A stretch of 64,000 nucleotides of DNA, from NCBI GenBank assembly GCA_028875055.1, contig JAPPGG010000062.1:1-64000 (forward strand), read 5' to 3'. The notes below the pieces were generated by a model. The model made no database searches and was not told the DNA's origin. It saw nothing but the letters and a program-made list of their open reading frames with translations. The position numbers and the translations under genes are program-made. Source of the DNA: Chloroflexota bacterium. GTDB lineage: Bacteria; Chloroflexota; Dehalococcoidia; Lucifugimonadales; UBA3495. This document shows positions 7,929 through 17,144 of this stretch, one piece after another. Each line of letters starts with the position of its first letter. Position 1 is the stretch's first letter.

Positions 7929-9371
7929 ATGTCTATGCAACCCGTAACCCGCCTCCGGGGAATGTTCGATCTTCCGAGGGAATCCTGGCTCCGCAAGAGC
8001 ACGCTCCAGGACTCCCTGACTGCACTTATTTCTGGCTACGGCTACCAGTTTCTGGAGACCCCCCTGCTGGAGGGCACCGAGCTGTTCCTGCGCCAGTCCG
8101 GTGGGGACCTGGCCTCCCGAATGTACAGTTTCGTGGATGCCGGCAGCCACCAGGTGAGCCTTCGCCCCGAATTTACCTCGCCAATTATGCGCCACTACCT
8201 GGAAAATGCCGGTGACCTGGGTTTGCCGGCGCGCCTGCAATACGCCGGCCCGGTATTCCGGTTTGATGTGGCCCACCCCGAAGGTTCCGGACAGTTTACC
8301 CAGGTGGGCGCCGAGCTGATCGGCTCTGACTCGGTAATCGCCGACGCCGAACTGGTGACTCTGGCGGCGAGGATTCCTTCTCACGCGGGCCTGGAGGGCT
8401 GCTGCATTGAACTGGCGGACCTGGACGTATTCCACAGTGTCCTCAGCGTTTGCAGGATATCCGATCGCGCTCGTGGGTTCATTCTTGCCTCGGTGCCCCA
8501 GCTCCGGGCAGGGCCCGGCGCGGTTGCAGAAGTCAGGGAAAAGGCCTCTCAGCTGTACCTGAGAGACCGCAGTCCCGAGAATCAGGAACTGAGCGCTGCC
8601 CTTTCCGGCCTGAACGATGATCAAGCCAGGCAGGTCGTACAGGGATTTCTCCAGTGGAACAGCACCGACGTCCGGAGGTTTGGCCAGCGGGACCCGGAGC
8701 AGGTCGTTGACCGGTTCCTCCGCAAGCTGAAAGGGAGCGACGACGCCGGACAACTGGAAAGGGCCCTGGAACTGGCTTCGTCGCTGGCCTGCATCAGGGG
8801 CGGACTCTCGGATGCCATACCCGCTGCCCGGCAGGTGGTGCAGGGGGCCGGAGCCAGCGTTGCTCCCCTCGACAGGCTGTCGGAGCTGGTGGATATCCTC
8901 GAAGGGTGCCCGGAAACCAGGGGCAACGCGATCGTGGATTTCGGGTTGGCGCGGGGCCTGGCGTACTATAATGGCATCGTGTTCGAGGTCCGGCACCCCG
9001 GCTGGGATGGCCCGCTGGGCGGCGGAGGCAGGTACGACAGTCTGGCGCGCGCTTTAGGCAGTCCCGCCGACGTTCCTGCGCTGGGGTTCGCATATACCCT
9101 CGAGACCCTGTTGTCCCTGTCTGACTGGCAGGGGGACAATTGCGGCGGCAATGGGTCGGACCGGAGTGTTCTGGTCTCTGCCGAGTCCAGTTCCGTTTGC
9201 AGCCGGGCATTTGAAATCGCCCGGCAGTTAAGGGGCTCCGGGGTAACGGTAAAGGTGCACGTGCAGGTTCAGGGCCTTCAGCAGGCCATGCAATATGCCG
9301 CCGGCGGGGACTTTGGCCGGGTAATTTACGTTGATTCGTCGGGAGAGCAGGCAGCCTACGATGTTGAATAA
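7929..9371 (+). CDS. hisZ: ATP phosphoribosyltransferase regulatory subunit (HisRS-like)
   Basis: This 480-residue protein has the class II synthetase core of histidyl-tRNA synthetase: a degenerate motif 1 region, LRPEFTSPIMRHY, a motif-2-like FRFDVAHPEGSGQFTQVGAE, and ARGLAYYNGIVFEVR with GGGGRYD. Its place directly before hisG and its altered HisRS signatures fit HisZ, the subunit that activates HisG. It is longer than the usual HisZ (about 300-400 residues), with a large insertion at about residues 150-300 and a C-terminal extension. A divergent histidyl-tRNA synthetase is the alternative. No ribosome site precedes the ATG. It overlaps hisG by 11 bases. Confidence 0.8.
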   Translation: MSMQPVTRLRGMFDLPRESWLRKSTLQDSLTALISGYGYQFLETPLLEGTELFLRQSGGDLASRMYSFVDAGSHQVSLRPEFTSPIMRHYLENAGDLGLPARLQYAGPVFRFDVAHPEGSGQFTQVGAELIGSDSVIADAELVTLAARIPSHAGLEGCCIELADLDVFHSVLSVCRISDRARGFILASVPQLRAGPGAVAEVREKASQLYLRDRSPENQELSAALSGLNDDQARQVVQGFLQWNSTDVRRFGQRDPEQVVDRFLRKLKGSDDAGQLERALELASSLACIRGGLSDAIPAARQVVQGAGASVAPLDRLSELVDILEGCPETRGNAIVDFGLARGLAYYNGIVFEVRHPGWDGPLGGGGRYDSLARALGSPADVPALGFAYTLETLLSLSDWQGDNCGGNGSDRSVLVSAESSSVCSRAFEIARQLRGSGVTVKVHVQVQGLQQAMQYAAGGDFGRVIYVDSSGEQAAYDVE

Positions 9372-10443
9372 GGGCGCGAATGTCAGTAACGGGCTTTTCG
9401 CCAACGGGCGGGAAGCTGCCCTGCGTCTCGTCATTCCCAGCGACGGGGAACTGTACGAGCCTACGTTGAATTATCTGGCGGGCTGCGGAATCTCGGTCAG
9501 CCGCCCCAGCGCGCGGCGCTATACCGCCACGATTCCCGCCCTTCCCGGGGCCGAAGTGCTCTTCCAACGCAGCGCCGATGTCACCACCAAGGTGGAGGAA
9601 GGCAGCGCCGAACTTGGCATTACCGGCCTGGACCGCTATCTCGAATACCGCACCGACGATCAGAGAGTGGTAAGCCTGATAGATGACCTGGGCTACGGCC
9701 GGTGCGATTTTGTCCTGGCCGTGCCCGACGCGTGGCTGGATGTTTCATCCATTGACGACCTGGCTGACCTGGCCCTGGACTTCCGGCAGCAGGGAAGGCA
9801 GCTCCGGATAGCCACCAAGTATCCCAGGCTGTTGAGGGAGTATCTCTTCCGGCGAGGCATCAATTACTTCACTTTGGTGGCCGTCAGCGGCGCCCTGGAG
9901 GCCGCTCCGGTGGCCGGTTACGCAGACCTGATCGCCGACCTCACCGCCACCGGAACCACCCTCCGGGACAATCGACTGAAGACTCTTGATGGCGGCACTA
10001 TTCTGACTTCCCAGTCCTGCCTCATCGGAAACACCTCTACCCTGATGCAGTCCAGGGAAGCGTTGCGGTTGGCCAGGGAATTCGTTGAGATGCTGGAGTC
10101 CCACATGCGGGCCGAGCCTTACTACCGCCTGACGGCCAATGTTCGGGGCGCCTCCCCCGAGGAGGTCAGCGCAACCGTACTGAGCCGGCCTGAGGTTGCC
10201 GGCTTGCGCGGCCCCACAATCGCGCGGGTCTATAATGTGGAAGAACAGGACTGGTATGCCGTCACGCTGCTGATACGCAAGGACCGCCTGATGGAAGCGG
10301 TGGACCACCTTCGCGATTGCGGCGGAATCGAAATTTCCGCTTCCCAGGTCAGTTACCTCTTCCGGGAGGAATCGACGGTCTTCAGCAGGCTGTTTGACTC
10401 AGCGGCATCCGCCAGCGTGAAGGCCGAGGAAAGCAGTGCCTAA
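9361..10443 (+). CDS. hisG: ATP phosphoribosyltransferase, long form
   Basis: HisG joins ATP and PRPP in the first step of histidine synthesis. The 360-residue protein has the catalytic periplasmic-binding-like domains (LRLVIPSDGEL, ELGITGLD, RIATKYPRL, and the PRPP-loop region DLIADLTATGTTLRDN). It also has an extra C-terminal domain of about 75 residues (ANVRGASPEEV...) that matches the regulatory domain of long-form HisG. Long HisG normally works without HisZ, yet hisZ lies directly upstream and overlaps it. The ATG at 9361 is preferred over an earlier in-frame codon at 9331. Confidence 0.9.
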   Translation: MLNKGANVSNGLFANGREAALRLVIPSDGELYEPTLNYLAGCGISVSRPSARRYTATIPALPGAEVLFQRSADVTTKVEEGSAELGITGLDRYLEYRTDDQRVVSLIDDLGYGRCDFVLAVPDAWLDVSSIDDLADLALDFRQQGRQLRIATKYPRLLREYLFRRGINYFTLVAVSGALEAAPVAGYADLIADLTATGTTLRDNRLKTLDGGTILTSQSCLIGNTSTLMQSREALRLAREFVEMLESHMRAEPYYRLTANVRGASPEEVSATVLSRPEVAGLRGPTIARVYNVEEQDWYAVTLLIRKDRLMEAVDHLRDCGGIEISASQVSYLFREESTVFSRLFDSAASASVKAEESSA

Positions 10444-11194
10444 TCTTCCAATGCACATATATATTGCCCGCCAGGTTGCCCAGGAATTGGACTGGGGCTT
10501 CGTGCATGACAACCTGGGTAGCTGCTTCCTAGGTTCCACCACTCCCGATATTCGCGCAATGACGAAGTGGGACCGGGAACGCACCCACTTCGCCCCCTTG
10601 TCGCTGGAGTCCGTGGGGACCGGCACCCGGCGTATGTTTGAGCTGTATCCCGAACTGGCCGACCGCAGCAGACTGAATCCGGCTACCCGTTCCTTCGTCC
10701 TGGGCTACGTGAGCCACCTGGCGGCCGATGAGACCTGGATAACTACCATGTTTCGCCCCCACTTTTCCAGCGATAACCGGCTGGCCGGCAGCGACGAAGA
10801 GGCCCAGATGTGGGACCGGGCCCTGCAGTTGGACATGGACCGGCAGGCGCACCTGGAACTGGATGGCTTCGCCAGGGAGGGGGAGGCCATTTGCGGCGGC
10901 GAGCTGGATGTAGCTATCGACTTCATCGGTCAGGATGTGCTGGCCGAGTGGAAGCAGTGGGTGGCCCGTTTCATGTCATGGGAATTCGACTGGCAGCGCC
11001 TCAAGCGCGCCCTGAACCGCATGTACCGCGACAACGGCGACGTTCAGGACATGGTGGACCAGTTCCTGTCCAACATGCCCGATAGCCTGGACGCCGTTTA
11101 CGAGAGAATTCCGCGCCAGAAGGTGGAAGCCTACCGGCAGCAGGCCGTGGAGCAGACCCTGCTCCAGATTAAGGAGTATCTTGGTGAAGCTTAA
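10436..11194 (+). CDS. Zinc-dependent phospholipase C-like protein
   Basis: The 252-residue protein begins MPNLPMHIYIARQVAQELD and carries spaced histidines and aspartates (MHIYIA, STTPDIRAM, THFAP, GYVSHLAADETW) that resemble the metal ligands of the zinc-dependent phospholipase C/S1-P1 nuclease fold. It starts at a GTG overlapping the end of hisG by eight bases, and its end overlaps the start of hisD, so it is embedded in the histidine operon. There is no signal peptide, so a cytoplasmic hydrolase is more likely than a secreted phospholipase. Its link to histidine synthesis is unknown. Confidence 0.6.
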   Translation: MPNLPMHIYIARQVAQELDWGFVHDNLGSCFLGSTTPDIRAMTKWDRERTHFAPLSLESVGTGTRRMFELYPELADRSRLNPATRSFVLGYVSHLAADETWITTMFRPHFSSDNRLAGSDEEAQMWDRALQLDMDRQAHLELDGFAREGEAICGGELDVAIDFIGQDVLAEWKQWVARFMSWEFDWQRLKRALNRMYRDNGDVQDMVDQFLSNMPDSLDAVYERIPRQKVEAYRQQAVEQTLLQIKEYLGEA

Positions 11195-12524
11195 AGTGGC
11201 AAAGGGACTGGCCGAAGCCGAGGGGGTACTGGCCCGCTTCGACCCCCTGGACCTGGATTCCCTTCCCGAATCCGTAGTCCAGCGAACGCAGCAGGCCTTT
11301 GGCCCGGACGTAACTCCCGAACAGTCGGTGGTTACCATGCTTCGCGATGTAAGGCGGGAAGGGGACAATGCCGTTCGCCGCTACGCAAAGCTGCTGGATG
11401 GCGCCGAACTGGACAGCTTCCAGGTTGCCGAAGCCGAACTGGCGCAAGCCCGGGCCAGCATTTCCCCCGAGCTCGAGTCTGCCCTGCGTTTGGCGGCCCA
11501 GAGAATTACCGACTTTCACCAGGCGACACTGCCCCGCAACTGGGTGGACCTGGAGCAGGGCCTTGGAGAAATGGTCCGGCCGCTGGAGAGGGTCGGCCTC
11601 TATGCCCCTGGCGGGACCGCCGCCTATCCTTCCACCGTCCTGATGACCGCCATTCCCGCCCGTGTGGCCGGCGTTAAGGAGGTCATTCTGACCACCCCCA
11701 GGCGCGGGTCCGAACCCCTCAATCCCGCGGTAATGGCGGCGGCCCACATCGCCGGCGTGGATGCCGTTTACCAGATTGGCGGGGTGCCTGCCATCGCTGC
11801 CATGGCTTACGGGACCGAGAGCATTGGCAAGGTTGACAAGATTTGCGGTCCCGGCAACATTTTCGTCGCCTATGCCAAGAAGCTGGTACAGGGTCAGGTG
11901 GATATTGACGGCATATTCGGCCCCACCGAGACCATCGTCATCGCTGACGATACGGCCCAGGCCAGCTTCTGCGCCGCGGATATGATTGCCCAGGCCGAGC
12001 ACGACCCCCTGTCCACGGCAATCCTGGTTACCGACTCCGTCGAATTGATCGCTCAGGTGGAAACGGAACTGGAGCTTCGGCTCTCGACGCTGGAGCGGGG
12101 AGACCTGGCCCGCGATGCCCTGGAAAGACAGGGGCGCATAGTCCTGGTTGATGGTCTGGATGAGGCGGTAGAGCTGGCCAACCGCATCGCTCCCGAGCAC
12201 CTGTGCATGATGGTAGCCGACCCCTGGGCCTGGGCGGGCAAGGTGAAGAACGCCGGCGGTCTTTTCCTCGGCGAGTATTCGCCGGAAGTCATGGGCGACT
12301 ACATCGCCGGACCCAGCCACGTAATGCCCACCGGAGGCACCGCCCGCTTCAACTCGGCCCTGAGCGTACACCACTTTATGCGTACTATGCCCGTCGTGGG
12401 ACTGACGCCTGAGGTGTTCAGGGGCCTGGGCGAGGCTGCAGTGCAAATAGCCCATGCCGAGGGCCTCACGGGCCACTCAGGGGCCGTTGAAGTGCGCCTG
12501 GAGAGCCTGAAGGCCAGGGCCTGA
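11184..12524 (+). CDS. hisD: Histidinol dehydrogenase
   Basis: HisD oxidises histidinol to histidine in two NAD-dependent steps, using a zinc ion. The 446-residue length is normal. The sequence shows YAPGGTAAYPSTVLM, KICGPGNIFVAYAKK, the zinc-ligand region QAEHDPLSTA, the catalytic NRIAPEHL and the signature GPSHVMPTGGTARFNSALS. The GTG at 11184 lies seven bases after AAGGAG; a TTG three bases earlier is also possible. Its start overlaps the phospholipase-like gene, which implies coupled translation. Confidence 0.95.
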   Translation: MKLKVAKGLAEAEGVLARFDPLDLDSLPESVVQRTQQAFGPDVTPEQSVVTMLRDVRREGDNAVRRYAKLLDGAELDSFQVAEAELAQARASISPELESALRLAAQRITDFHQATLPRNWVDLEQGLGEMVRPLERVGLYAPGGTAAYPSTVLMTAIPARVAGVKEVILTTPRRGSEPLNPAVMAAAHIAGVDAVYQIGGVPAIAAMAYGTESIGKVDKICGPGNIFVAYAKKLVQGQVDIDGIFGPTETIVIADDTAQASFCAADMIAQAEHDPLSTAILVTDSVELIAQVETELELRLSTLERGDLARDALERQGRIVLVDGLDEAVELANRIAPEHLCMMVADPWAWAGKVKNAGGLFLGEYSPEVMGDYIAGPSHVMPTGGTARFNSALSVHHFMRTMPVVGLTPEVFRGLGEAAVQIAHAEGLTGHSGAVEVRLESLKARA

Positions 12525-12556
12525 CCAATAAATGCCTCCTCAACCACACTCGGAAG

Positions 12557-13657
12557 ATGGATATGACTGAAGTAAGAGATCTGCTGCTGCCCCACATTCG
12601 CCAGTTGAAGACCTATGACGGCGTTGACCCCATGGAGGTGATGGCGCAGCAGGCCGGCATTCCGCCGGAGAAAGTTATCCGGCTCAACGGCAACGAAAAT
12701 CCCTTTGGGCCATCCCCGGAAGTGGTGAAGGCCTTGGGCAGTTTCCAGCGCTTCAACCATTACCCCGACCCGGACCAGCGCCAGCTGAGAGACGCCTTGT
12801 CTGCCTACCTGAGAGTGCCGGCCGAGCAGATTGTGGCCGGCAACGGCAGCGACGAGCTCATCGATATGGTTTTGCGAATGTTCCTCGGGCCCGGCGAGAA
12901 CATCGTGATTCCAACCCCAACCTTTGGAATGTACGCCTTTTCCGCCGAGGTCTGCGGCGGCAAGGTGAAAGCAGTCCCCCGGAACGAGATATTCGACATA
13001 GACGTTGAGGCGACAGTCTCCGCTCTTGACGAGGAAACCAAGGCCATTTTCCTGGCGTCGCCCAACAACCCCACCGGGAATACCGCTTCCGAGGGCGCCA
13101 TTCGCGCATTGCTGGCCACGGGAAGAATCGTGGTGGTTGACGAGACCTACTATGAGTTCTGCGGCCAGACCATGTTGCCCCTGCTGGACGAGTATTCCAA
13201 CCTGGTGGTACTTCGCACCTTCAGCAAGTGGGCCGGGCTGGCCGGGCTGAGGATCGGCCTCGGGGTTATGGACCCTGACATTGCCCTGACCATGATGAGC
13301 ATGAAATCCCCCTACAACGTCAACCTGGCCGCCGAGGTTGCCCTTATCGCTTCCCTGGACGATCGTACCACTCTGCTCAGCCGGGTTGAGGCCATCGTAA
13401 AGGAACGCAGAAGGATGACCGGCCTGCTGGAACAGATACCCGGAATCCAGGTATGGCCGTCGCAGGCAAATTTCATCCTTTGCCGGCTGCCGGAAGGGCG
13501 GGGGCAGGAAATTTTTGAGGGGTTGTGTCGCCGGGGCATTTTCCTCCGCTACTTCAACACGCCCCAGCTGCGCGACTACGTTCGAGCCAGCGTGGGGTTG
13601 CCCGAGGAGACAGACCAGGTAATAGCGGCGTTGACCGAACTGGTGGGGACCCCATGA
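12557..13657 (+). CDS. hisC: Histidinol-phosphate aminotransferase
   Basis: HisC is a PLP enzyme that transaminates imidazole-acetol phosphate to histidinol phosphate. The 366-residue fold type I chain shows LNGNENPFGPS near the N-terminus, SPNNPTGN, DETYYEF, the PLP lysine in TFSKWAGLAGLRIG and the C-terminal arginine region (YVRASVG). It lies 32 bases after hisD and overlaps hisB by four bases (ATGA). The gene order supports the histidine role over other aromatic aminotransferases. Confidence 0.93.
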   Translation: MDMTEVRDLLLPHIRQLKTYDGVDPMEVMAQQAGIPPEKVIRLNGNENPFGPSPEVVKALGSFQRFNHYPDPDQRQLRDALSAYLRVPAEQIVAGNGSDELIDMVLRMFLGPGENIVIPTPTFGMYAFSAEVCGGKVKAVPRNEIFDIDVEATVSALDEETKAIFLASPNNPTGNTASEGAIRALLATGRIVVVDETYYEFCGQTMLPLLDEYSNLVVLRTFSKWAGLAGLRIGLGVMDPDIALTMMSMKSPYNVNLAAEVALIASLDDRTTLLSRVEAIVKERRRMTGLLEQIPGIQVWPSQANFILCRLPEGRGQEIFEGLCRRGIFLRYFNTPQLRDYVRASVGLPEETDQVIAALTELVGTP

Positions 13658-14295
13658 GCCAGCAGACAGACTTCGGCGCCGGCCGGTTGGCCGTTCCCGA
13701 CGCTCGCACCGCCACATTGAACCGGGAGACCGGCGAGACCAGGATCTCCCTTTCCATCAACCTGGACGGACAGGGAGTGTATGACGTTGACACGGGCAAC
13801 GGGTTCCTGGACCACATGGTAAGCCAGATTGCCCGCCATGGGCTGTTCGACATTTCCCTGCAGGCCAGGGGAGACGTCCATGTTGGTTGGCATCACCTGG
13901 TTGAAGACGTCGGCATCCTCCTGGGGCGGGCATTTCACGACGCCCTGGGGGAGATAAGGGGTATCCGGCGCATGGGACACGCAATAGTGCCCCTGGACGA
14001 GACCCTGGTCATGGTGGCGCTGGACCTGAGCGGCCGGAGCTATGCCGTGATTGAGACCACGCTGGACGATACCATGGTGGAGACGCTGTCCGGCGATCTG
14101 GTGCGCCACTTCTTCGAGTCTTTTGCCCTGGAGGCCCGCATCAACCTCCATGCCAAGGTGTTGACGGGCGTCAGTCCTCACCACAAGGCGGAAGCCCTGT
14201 GCAAGGCCCTGGCCCGCGCTTTGCGTGACGCCGTGGAGTATGATCCGCGGGCCGGAGGGCAGGTGCCTAGTACCAAGGGAACCCTCGAAACTTGA
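13654..14295 (+). CDS. hisB: Imidazoleglycerol-phosphate dehydratase
   Basis: HisB removes water from imidazole glycerol phosphate. The 213-residue protein is the monofunctional form and contains the two metal-binding histidine motifs of the family: DTGNGFLDHMVSQIARHG with HHLVEDVGI in the first half, and SPHHKAEALCKALARAL in the second. The ATG at 13654 overlaps the hisC stop, so the longer open frame starting inside hisC is not used. It closes the histidine cluster and is followed by a strong terminator. hisA, hisF, hisH and hisI are not in this window. Confidence 0.94.
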   Translation: MSQQTDFGAGRLAVPDARTATLNRETGETRISLSINLDGQGVYDVDTGNGFLDHMVSQIARHGLFDISLQARGDVHVGWHHLVEDVGILLGRAFHDALGEIRGIRRMGHAIVPLDETLVMVALDLSGRSYAVIETTLDDTMVETLSGDLVRHFFESFALEARINLHAKVLTGVSPHHKAEALCKALARALRDAVEYDPRAGGQVPSTKGTLET

Positions 14296-14340
14296 CGGGT
14301 AATGCTTTGAAATTTACATAATAATGTAAAAGTGCAAAGG

Positions 14341-14369
14341 AAAAGGGGCGCTACTCCAGCGCCCCTTTT
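14341..14369. terminator. Bidirectional intrinsic terminator between hisB and the enoyl-CoA hydratase gene
   Basis: A perfect 12-base stem (AAAAGGGGCGCT against AGCGCCCCTTTT) with a five-base loop has A and T runs on both sides, so it can stop transcription from both convergent genes. A second small perfect inverted repeat (TTTACAT/ATGTAAA) lies just upstream at 14313-14330. Confidence 0.85.
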
Positions 14370-14409
14370 CACGTTCCGGTCCCGTTCCTCTACAGTTGGG
14401 GCGAGTTTT

Positions 14410-15180
14410 CTAGCGCCCTTTTCTGGCGATGAATTCAGGGAATGCCTGCTCCGCGTTGTAGCCCCGAACCCGGTTGGTCGTAAAGTCCCGCTCGTTGGCC
14501 CACTGCTGTTCCAGGTCGCACCCCATGTGCTGCAACAGCAGTTCCTTGATGCCCATAATGGACTCGCGCCGGTTCTGGGCAATGGTCCTGCCGATTTCCA
14601 GGGTCTTCTCGCGGAGCTGTTCCGCTGGCACCAGGTGATTCAGCAGGCCAATGCGGAACGCCTCTTCGGCTTCGACCACCCGGCCGGTGAACAGCAGTTC
14701 CTTGGCAATGGGCCACCCAACCTGGTTGGGCAGGGTCCAGGTGGAGTTTATGCGCCCGTAGGCCGCCGCCAGGAAACGGAAGCTGGTGCGTTCGCAGCCT
14801 ACCCTCATGTCCAGAGACGAGGACAGAACGGCCGCCCCGCCGTAGGCCAGCCCGTTCATCATGCCGATGACCGGCTTCAGGGATGCGCTGATGTCGTATG
14901 TACCGCGAGACCTGTTCCTGTCCTGTTCTTCCCGAGATTCCTGGTCGGCTTCCTGGTCCCGTTCACGCTGCTCGTGAATGTCGCCGCCGGCGGAAAACGC
15001 CCGTTCGCCGGCTCCGGTAATCACGATGCACCCGACTTCGTCGTCCTGGTTCATGGCGCGCACCGCGTCCTGCAGTTCCCGGTTCAGCTGCCGGTTCATG
15101 GCATTCAGCTTTTCCGGTCGGTTCAGTGTCAGGATGGCAACGCCGTCCTCTTTCTCCTCCAGGATAAATTCGTAGCTCAT
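14410..15180 (-). CDS. Enoyl-CoA hydratase/isomerase family protein
   Basis: The 256-residue crotonase-fold protein shows LNRPEKLNAMN, the oxyanion-hole segment AFSAGGDIHE and GLAYGGAAVL. The usual second catalytic region (PEVxLG...) is replaced by RINSTWTLPNQVG, so it may not be a classical hydratase. A charged insertion of about 20 residues (EQRERDQEADQESREEQ) follows the first oxyanion loop. Its start has AGGAGG upstream. It stands alone between the his-cluster terminator and a long gap. The precise acyl-CoA substrate is unknown. Confidence 0.83.
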   Translation of the reverse strand: MSYEFILEEKEDGVAILTLNRPEKLNAMNRQLNRELQDAVRAMNQDDEVGCIVITGAGERAFSAGGDIHEQRERDQEADQESREEQDRNRSRGTYDISASLKPVIGMMNGLAYGGAAVLSSSLDMRVGCERTSFRFLAAAYGRINSTWTLPNQVGWPIAKELLFTGRVVEAEEAFRIGLLNHLVPAEQLREKTLEIGRTIAQNRRESIMGIKELLLQHMGCDLEQQWANERDFTTNRVRGYNAEQAFPEFIARKGR

Positions 15181-15693
15181 TCATGCCTCCTGGCGTCCGG
15201 CGATTCTGTACCGATCCCGGGCATTTCAGCCACCGGCGCCCCAAATGCTGCCGCTATTTTATGGGCGCCCTACAGGGTAGTCAAACCTGCCCCCGGGGCA
15301 GTCGCGCAACAGATGCGGGCTATAGGCGGCACAAATTCGGTCGGCAAGAATGATGTCAACCTGAACTCGCCGAAGGGCGCAGAGCCCGTGTTCTCAGTCC
15401 GGTTGCGGGTAAGGAGGATGGTTCCAGGGATGATTCTAGATGCTTCGGCGCAGTTTACCCTGAGCCTCCCGAAGGATTCAGCATGGCCTTCAACCAAAGG
15501 GCAATTGCTCTAAACCTGCTCCTGGGTTTGGGCAGCGTTCCGTATGGCGTAGTTAATTTCCCAATCCTGGCATTCAGACCTGTCCTGGCTGCCTTTCTGG
15601 AGTCATCCAGGAACGCCCCGGCCTGATTCGCCCGCTGCCTGGTCCGGTCCGGCGTTTGACATATCAATGGGCGAACCGGATGATTGAAGCAGC
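15181..15693. other. Intergenic gap with a possible nfeD promoter
   Basis: No gene is supported in this 513-base stretch between divergent genes. It includes TTGACA at 15656-15661 with a weak -10 (GATGAT, 15679-15684) placed to drive nfeD, and a fragment around 15450-15480 resembling the CTGAGC...CGAAGG-type dispersed repeats. Confidence 0.4.
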
Positions 15694-17088
15694 ATGACTC
15701 CCAGAATAAGAACTATCAGCCCTGGCAATCCCGCGGAAGCCGGACATCTCCGGCCTCGGCCCCTGCGGGTGCTGACGCTGTTTGTCGCGATGACCCTCAT
15801 CATGTTGGGCCTGGTGGGCAATGCGCTGGCTCAGAGCGAATCCCCCGTGGCGCTAACGCTGGAGATTGATGGAGTTATCAATCCGGTAAAGGTTCGGTAT
15901 CTGGAACGGGCGCTGCAACAGGCGCAGGACTCCAACGCCCGCTTGCTGATCATCCGGTTGAACACGCCGGGCGGACTGCTGGAGTCCACGAGAAAAATGG
16001 TGGAAATGCAGCTGGAGTCAGAGATACCAACCGTGGTTTACGTCGCGCCCCGGGGTTCGCAAGCCGGGTCCGCCGGCACCTTCCTGGTCGCAGCCTCAAA
16101 CGTGGCCGTAATGGCGCCCGGGACCAACATAGGTGCGGCAACCCCGGTCTCCTCCAGCGGACAGGACCTGAACGAGACCCTGGCCAACAAGATAACCAAC
16201 GACGCGGCCGCATTGATCCGCAGCCTCGCAGAAGAACGAGACCGTAACGCCGAGAGCCTGGAGGAAACCGTACGCCAGGGCTCCTCCTTCACCGCCACCG
16301 AAGCCGTCAACCTGGGCATGGTGGACTTCATAGCCGCTGATGAAGAGGAGCTCCTGGCCCGGCTTAACGGCATTGAAGTTACCACCACCCTGGGCGCCGT
16401 GGTCCTGAACACGGACGAGCTCCGGGTCAGTCCCCTGGAAAAGAACCTGCTCGAGCATTTCCTGGAGTTCCTGGCCGACCCCGACGTGGCCTTCCTCCTG
16501 CTGACCATAGGAGGGTTGGCGGTGGTTGTCGAACTGTTCAATCCCGGCATGATAGTCCCGGGGGTTGTGGGGGCCATCCTGCTGATTCTGGCTTTCCTGG
16601 CCCTCGGCAGTCTCCCGGTCAACTGGGCGGGGGCGGCCCTAATCGTGCTGGCAATGGCATTGGGATTTCTGGAGACCCAGGTTTCGGGCTTCGGCGTACT
16701 GGGTGTCGCCGCCATTATCTGCCTGTTGCTGGGGGGATTCCTGCTGTTTGCCCAGTTCGGCGACCCCTCTCCCACCCTCCAGCCCGTTTCGGTAAGCCCC
16801 TGGCTGATAGTGGGAACGGCGGCGCTGCTGGGAAGCGGCCTGCTTTACCTGGTATGGACTGTCCGAAAGTCCCAAAAGGAGGAACACGGCGAGGACTCGG
16901 TTCTTCACCTCGGTAAAATTGGTACCGTAGTGACCGAATTGTCTCCCCGGGGTATAGTAAGGATGGAGGACGGTAACTGGACGGCAGTTTCCGATGACGA
17001 CAGGGTAATCGGAGAAGGCGAAAGGGTCATAGTGGTTGACGTGAATGACCTGATTCTTACCGTGATACCCTTCAGCGAGATGGACTGA
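15694..17088 (+). CDS. NfeD-family membrane serine protease (ClpP-class, long form)
   Basis: The 464-residue protein has an N-terminal hydrophobic signal or anchor (about residues 25-45) and a ClpP/crotonase-like protease domain with RGSQAGSAGTF carrying the putative nucleophile Ser and a Lys in LANKITND. Four to five membrane helices follow (about residues 255-390), then a C-terminal OB-fold NfeD domain (LGKIGTVVTELSPRGIVRMEDGNWTAV). Long NfeD proteins cleave partner SPFH proteins near the membrane. The next gene encodes such a partner, so the two probably act together on membrane quality or lipid domains. Confidence 0.87.
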   Translation: MTPRIRTISPGNPAEAGHLRPRPLRVLTLFVAMTLIMLGLVGNALAQSESPVALTLEIDGVINPVKVRYLERALQQAQDSNARLLIIRLNTPGGLLESTRKMVEMQLESEIPTVVYVAPRGSQAGSAGTFLVAASNVAVMAPGTNIGAATPVSSSGQDLNETLANKITNDAAALIRSLAEERDRNAESLEETVRQGSSFTATEAVNLGMVDFIAADEEELLARLNGIEVTTTLGAVVLNTDELRVSPLEKNLLEHFLEFLADPDVAFLLLTIGGLAVVVELFNPGMIVPGVVGAILLILAFLALGSLPVNWAGAALIVLAMALGFLETQVSGFGVLGVAAIICLLLGGFLLFAQFGDPSPTLQPVSVSPWLIVGTAALLGSGLLYLVWTVRKSQKEEHGEDSVLHLGKIGTVVTELSPRGIVRMEDGNWTAVSDDDRVIGEGERVIVVDVNDLILTVIPFSEMD

Positions 17089-17144
17089 CCCGGTGATTCA
17101 TACTTAACAGGGGAGAATGGGCAACCATTTCCCGGGGAGGCAGA

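Noticed and set aside
12299-13717. A 472-residue open frame on the minus strand
   Set aside because: It is antisense to hisD and hisC and has no recognisable domain.
14332-15513. A 393-residue open frame on the plus strand
   Set aside because: It is antisense to the enoyl-CoA hydratase gene and begins inside the terminator.
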